Below are positions 13,521-15,481 of a DNA stretch of 15,481 bases, piece by piece. A program made the translations under genes and the position numbers. Positions within the stretch are counted from its first letter, which is position 1. Every line of letters begins with the position of its first letter. Below the pieces are notes generated by a model that saw only the letters and a list, made by a program, of their open reading frames with translations, was not told the origin of the DNA and made no database searches. The stretch is from Pseudomonadota bacterium (GTDB lineage Bacteria > Pseudomonadota > Gammaproteobacteria > Xanthomonadales > Xanthomonadaceae), in NCBI GenBank assembly GCA_023444765.1, contig JAEXLY010000139.1:1-15481 (forward strand), given 5' to 3'.

Positions 13521-13934
13521 TCAGGCGGCCCTGTATTGCCGGGTGAAGGTGCCGCAGACCACCTCCATCGCGGCCCGCCAGCGCGCCAGCAGGGCCGGCG
13601 TGGCCTCCGGGTCGGTCTCGCCCACCACCTGCACCAGGCTCTCGACCCAGTAGGGGTAGAGGGCCGGGTCGACCGGGCTGCGACCGGCGCAGCTGTGCAC
13701 CTGGGCCATCTCTTCGGTGGTCCGCCGGGACAGCGCGCTTCCGGCGGCATGGAAGATCGCCACGCTGATGCCACGGCGCAGGGCGAGCCGCTGGGTGCCC
13801 ATGTCGGTGGTCGCGAACATGGGCCGCACCGACGGGTGGCTGTCCATGAACACCTCGTAGAAGCGCTCGATGAAGCGCCCGCCGCGCAGGCAGCGGCCGT
13901 AGCTCTGCTGCAGGTCCTCGTATTGGTCGGTCAA
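13521..13934 (-). CDS. Single-domain globin-family protein
   Basis: The product is 137 aa if initiated at TTG 13934 (LTDQYEDLQQSYGRCLRGGR). The sequence follows a bacterial globin pattern: RFIERFYEVFMDSHPSVRPMF, with Phe40 as the likely CD1 phenylalanine, then TTDMGTQRLALRRGI and MAQVHSC with His80 as the likely proximal haem ligand. The stretch ALYPYWVESLVQVV and the C-terminal helix near VVCGTFTRQY complete it. It resembles single-domain or sensor-type globins, not truncated haemoglobins. The TTG is preceded by AGGGG. There is no nearer ATG; an ATG at 14072 would add 46 residues unlike a globin and leave only 41 bp to divergent parE. Haem binding and ligand (O2, NO) are inferred only. Confidence 0.78.
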   Translation of the reverse strand: MTDQYEDLQQSYGRCLRGGRFIERFYEVFMDSHPSVRPMFATTDMGTQRLALRRGISVAIFHAAGSALSRRTTEEMAQVHSCAGRSPVDPALYPYWVESLVQVVGETDPEATPALLARWRAAMEVVCGTFTRQYRAA

Positions 13935-14113
13935 GGCCGGATCCCCTGGGTCGGATGCCGGCCACTCTCGCCGCCGGCCCTGCGAGCCGCATTGATCCGG
14001 CGCAAGGCCACCCGGTCTCAGTATCCGCGACCGCCATCGTCCAGCCTTGACCACCCCGGCGCCGCCCCCCATCCTGCGCGCCTCCGCAGTCCCCGCCCCC
14101 GCGCCCGCCGCCG

Positions 14114-15481
14114 ATGAATTCCCGCTACAACGCCGCCGACATCGAAGTCCTCTCCGGCCTGGACCCGGTCAAGCGCCGCCCCGGCATGTACACGGACACC
14201 ACGCGGCCCAACCACCTGGCGCAGGAAGTCATCGACAACGCGGTGGACGAGGCCCTGGCCGGGCACGCGCGCGAGATCGCAGTGACCCTGTTCAGGGACG
14301 GCAGCTGCGAGGTGTCCGACGACGGCCGCGGCATGCCGGTGGACATCCACCCGGAGGAAAGAATCCCGGGCGTGGAACTGATCCTCACCCGCCTGCACGC
14401 GGGCGGCAAGTTCAGCAACAAGAACTACACCTTCTCCGGCGGCCTGCACGGCGTGGGCGTGAGCGTGGTGAACGCGCTGTCGACCCTGGTCGAGGTGCAC
14501 ATCAAGCGCGAGGGCCAGGAGCACCGCATCACCTTCCGCGACGGCGACCGCGCCACGCCGCTCGAAGTAGTGGGCACGGTGGGGAAGAAGAACACCGGCA
14601 CCCGGGTGCGCTTCTGGGCCGATCCGAAGTATTTCGACAGCCCGAAGTTCAGCGTGCGCGCCCTGCGCCACCTGCTGCGGGCCAAGGCCGTGCTCTGCCC
14701 CGGCCTGACCGTCACGCTCCACGACGAGGCCACCGGAGAGAGCGACCGCTGGTTCTTCGAGGACGGCCTGCGCGACTACCTCAGGGGCGAGCTGGCGGGG
14801 CGCGAGCTGCTGCCGCCGGAGCTGTTCGTCGGCGTGCTGAGGAAGGACACCGAAACAGTGGACTGGGCGGTGGCGTGGGTGCCCGAGGGCGAACTGGTGC
14901 AGGAAAGCTACGTCAACCTGATCCCGACCGCCCAGCACGGCACCCATGTCAACGGCCTGCGCACTGGCTTCACCGACGCACTGCGCGAGTTCTGCGACTT
15001 CCGCAACCTGCTGCCGCGCGGGGTCAAGCTCGCGCCCGAGGACGTGTGGGACCGCGTGTCGTTCGTGCTGTCGATGAAGATGACCGACCCGCAGTTCAGC
15101 GGCCAGACCAAGGAGCGGTTGAGTTCGCGCCAGGCCGCGGGATTCGTCGAGGGCGCCGCGCACGACGCCTTCAGCCTGTGGCTGAACCAGCACGTGGACC
15201 TGGGCGAGAAGATCGCCCAGCTCGCCATCGAGCGCGCCAGCGCGCGGCTGAAGACCGAGAAGCAGATCGTCCGCAAGAAGGGCACCCAGGGCCCCGCCCT
15301 GCCCGGCAAGCTGGCCGACAGCATCAGCCAGGCCCTCAAGCGCACCGAGCTGATCCTGGTGGAAGGCGCCTCGGCCGGCCGCAGCGCCAAGCAGGCGCGA
15401 GACAACGACTTCCAGGCGATCCTGCCGCTGCGCGGCAAGATCCTCAACACCTGGGAAGTGGCCTCCGGCGGCGTGCTGGCC
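14114..15481 (+). CDS. parE: ParE, DNA topoisomerase IV subunit B (N-terminal 456 residues, runs off the edge)
   Basis: The visible part starts MNSRYNAADIEVLSGLDPVK. The GHKL ATPase domain has Glu38 and Asn42 in QEVIDNAVDEALAG, DDGRGMPVD (69-77) and GGLHGVGVSVVNALS (109-123). The transducer domain carries the QTKERL loop with Lys333. The TOPRIM domain begins near residue 410, and the gene leaves the window in NTWEVASGGVLA. NTWEV is the ParE form, distinguishing it from GyrB. With ParC it decatenates chromosomes. The TOPRIM motif reads EGASAGRSAKQARD (417-430) instead of the usual EGDSAGGSAKQARD: catalytic Glu417 is kept but Asp to Ala (419) and Gly to Arg (423) are changed. No Shine-Dalgarno sequence is evident before the ATG. 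Confidence 0.95.
   Translation, partial: MNSRYNAADIEVLSGLDPVKRRPGMYTDTTRPNHLAQEVIDNAVDEALAGHAREIAVTLFRDGSCEVSDDGRGMPVDIHPEERIPGVELILTRLHAGGKFSNKNYTFSGGLHGVGVSVVNALSTLVEVHIKREGQEHRITFRDGDRATPLEVVGTVGKKNTGTRVRFWADPKYFDSPKFSVRALRHLLRAKAVLCPGLTVTLHDEATGESDRWFFEDGLRDYLRGELAGRELLPPELFVGVLRKDTETVDWAVAWVPEGELVQESYVNLIPTAQHGTHVNGLRTGFTDALREFCDFRNLLPRGVKLAPEDVWDRVSFVLSMKMTDPQFSGQTKERLSSRQAAGFVEGAAHDAFSLWLNQHVDLGEKIAQLAIERASARLKTEKQIVRKKGTQGPALPGKLADSISQALKRTELILVEGASAGRSAKQARDNDFQAILPLRGKILNTWEVASGGVLA

Noticed and set aside
10780..13653. A 957-codon open frame on the plus strand opposite kdsA and pyrG
   Set aside because: It is antisense to two unmistakable conserved genes. Its translation is rich in His, Arg, Gln and Ala with no domain. 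Such frames arise routinely opposite GC-rich coding sequence.
13935..14072. An N-terminal extension of the globin from an ATG at 14072
   Set aside because: The 46 extra residues (Gly/Arg-rich) do not look like a globin or a signal peptide and would occupy most of the parE upstream region.
14018..15193. A 391-codon minus-strand frame opposite parE
   Set aside because: ParE on the plus strand is certain; the antisense product resembles no protein I know and shows the typical codon-shadow composition.

Overview
This 15.5 kb window is GC-rich chromosomal housekeeping DNA. It most resembles a gammaproteobacterium of the family Xanthomonadaceae (Lysobacter/Luteimonas/Xanthomonas type). That placement rests on the ParE and CTP synthase sequences, on the gene order pyrG-kdsA-eno-ftsB-ispD-ispF-truD...surE-pcm-nlpD, and on the lack of rpoS after nlpD. 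I inferred it from remembered family sequences, not from a search. I see no phage, insertion sequence, CRISPR array, tRNA or rRNA.

Layout, left to right. The minus-strand pair rlmE-ftsH (23S rRNA methyltransferase, then membrane protease; ftsH is cut by the window edge) is divergent from a plus-strand pair: a YhbY-type ribosome assembly protein and an Mth938-domain protein. The second pair converges on nlpD across a 305-bp spacer. That spacer holds an unusual tandem duplication of the nlpD 3' end together with its downstream hairpin. Next, on the minus strand, comes surE-pcm-exoD-nlpD, tightly packed (nucleotidase, isoaspartate repair, ExoD-family membrane protein, amidase-activator lipoprotein). 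A plus-strand Smr-domain gene diverges from surE and converges on a 71-aa putative lipoprotein gene.

The largest block is also on the minus strand, read from high to low coordinates: pyrG (own promoter), kdsA, a 367-bp gap, eno, ftsB, ispD, an unrecognised exported protein, ispF, truD and the small lipoprotein. From ftsB to truD every junction is a 4-bp ATGA or GTGA overlap, so the genes are probably translationally coupled. The block joins CTP, KDO and isoprenoid precursor supply to division (FtsB) and tRNA modification (TruD). Upstream of pyrG lies a single-domain globin gene with a likely TTG start, divergent from parE, which runs off the right edge.

I found no obvious new multi-gene system. 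The points most worth checking are: (1) a cluster of substitutions in the ParE TOPRIM motif, which reads EGASAGR instead of EGDSAGG, including the site of known quinolone-resistance changes in GyrB/ParE; (2) the duplicated nlpD tail; (3) the unrecognised Cys-pair exported protein between ispD and ispF; (4) hairpins and palindromes in the leaders of the small lipoprotein, eno and kdsA.
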